Under the pieces are notes generated by a model, which saw only the letters and a program-made list of their open reading frames with translations, ran no database searches and had not been told where the DNA came from. A DNA stretch of 37,990 bases from Bacteroidaceae bacterium (GTDB taxonomy: Bacteria > Bacteroidota > Bacteroidia > Bacteroidales > Bacteroidaceae): the NCBI GenBank assembly GCA_024680695.1, contig JAILBW010000128.1, forward strand, positions 1-37,990, in the 5' to 3' direction. Numbering within the stretch: position 1 is the stretch's first letter; the number at the start of each line of letters is the position of its first letter. A program made the position numbers and the translations under genes. Below, in pieces: positions 37,321 through 37,990 of the stretch.

Positions 37321-37990
37321 CTACTTCACTGGCTTGACCATGTAACGGAATTTGTAGTTTTGGTAAGGCATGCGGTACTCCTTGCGCGGCCAAGCGCCCC
37401 AACTGTTGATGCCTCCCACGCCGAACTGACGTGCCTGCACCTGCAGGACGGTGAAGGGACGCGGAGTGAGGTCACCGCTGTGGTGCTGCGTGGCAGCCTT
37501 CTCGGGTCCGTCGTCGAGGTCGGAAGGCAGATAGTTGAGTGCGCTGCACTCCATCGGCGCATCCAGTGCCAAGAACGAGAGGCCCCGGCCCTGCTTGTCG
37601 GTCAGCGTCCAATAGCGCACATCGGTCTTGTTTCCGCTCTCCTGCGGACGCACGTAGGGCCAATACTGATCGGCCACCTTCTGGTGATAGACGGCAAGCG
37701 ACTGGCTGAAGTTGCGATCGATATAGTTCTCGATGGGGCCGCGGCCATAATAGGTTATCTCCGAAAGGCTTTCTGGCAACACCCACTGCTGGCCGAAGCG
37801 GAACATGTCGGGCATATCCTTGGCCTCCTTGTCGGCCTCGAGCTCCTGCTGCACAACCAAGAAGCCTCTGGCGTTGAGCGAATAAGAAATCTTCAGTACG
37901 GCCTTCACCTGCGGCATCTCGTACTCCACGTTGATGGACTGTACTTCTTTATTTACCGTCTGACAGTCAACCTTCTTCAGCTTCATCTCG
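37321..37990 (-). CDS. Glycoside hydrolase family 2 beta-galactosidase-like, C-terminal part (truncated by the window edge)
   Basis: LPESLSEITYYGRGPIENYIDRNFSQSLAVYHQKVADQYWPYVRPQESGNKTDVRYWTLTD matches the beta-galactosidase small-chain domain; continues beyond 37990. Confidence 0.85.
   Translation of the reverse strand, partial: EMKLKKVDCQTVNKEVQSINVEYEMPQVKAVLKISYSLNARGFLVVQQELEADKEAKDMPDMFRFGQQWVLPESLSEITYYGRGPIENYIDRNFSQSLAVYHQKVADQYWPYVRPQESGNKTDVRYWTLTDKQGRGLSFLALDAPMECSALNYLPSDLDDGPEKAATQHHSGDLTPRPFTVLQVQARQFGVGGINSWGAWPRKEYRMPYQNYKFRYMVKPVK

Overview
The window is a Bacteroidota chromosomal segment, Prevotella/Bacteroides-like, judging from TAnnTTTG -7 promoter boxes, SusC/SusD pairs and gene content. 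From left to right: (1) a minus-strand LuxR-type regulator with repeat-derived sequence upstream; (2) a tightly packed plus-strand housekeeping run: purM, small membrane ORFs, prfA, small membrane ORF, pyrF, lpxD, lpxC/fabZ, lpxA, a pRiA4b ORF-3-like protein, miaA; (3) a repeat-rich intergenic region (10.37-10.85 kb) with a ~280 bp foldback and a 22-bp tandem array; (4) a ~16.6 kb locus in which the module FAS1 lipoprotein - SusC - SusD occurs twice in tandem with no degradative enzyme or dedicated regulator; (5) a complete IS66-family element (27863-30898) with 21-bp perfect terminal inverted repeats and an 8-bp target duplication; (6) a minus-strand five-tRNA operon (Val-Arg-Tyr-Gly-Asp) with its own promoter and terminator, plus a duplicated tRNA-Gly 3' fragment; (7) a 44-bp tandem array; (8) an M28 peptidase, a CDF transporter, a DUF6249-like / ECF sigma / membrane protein triad, a VanX-like M15 peptidase, and the 3' end of a minus-strand GH2 beta-galactosidase-like gene. 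The best candidate for an under-described system is the doubled FAS1-SusC-SusD locus. The intergenic repeats with periods of 11, 22 and 44 bp are the most unexplained non-coding signals. All family calls come from reading motifs by eye; no database search was run.
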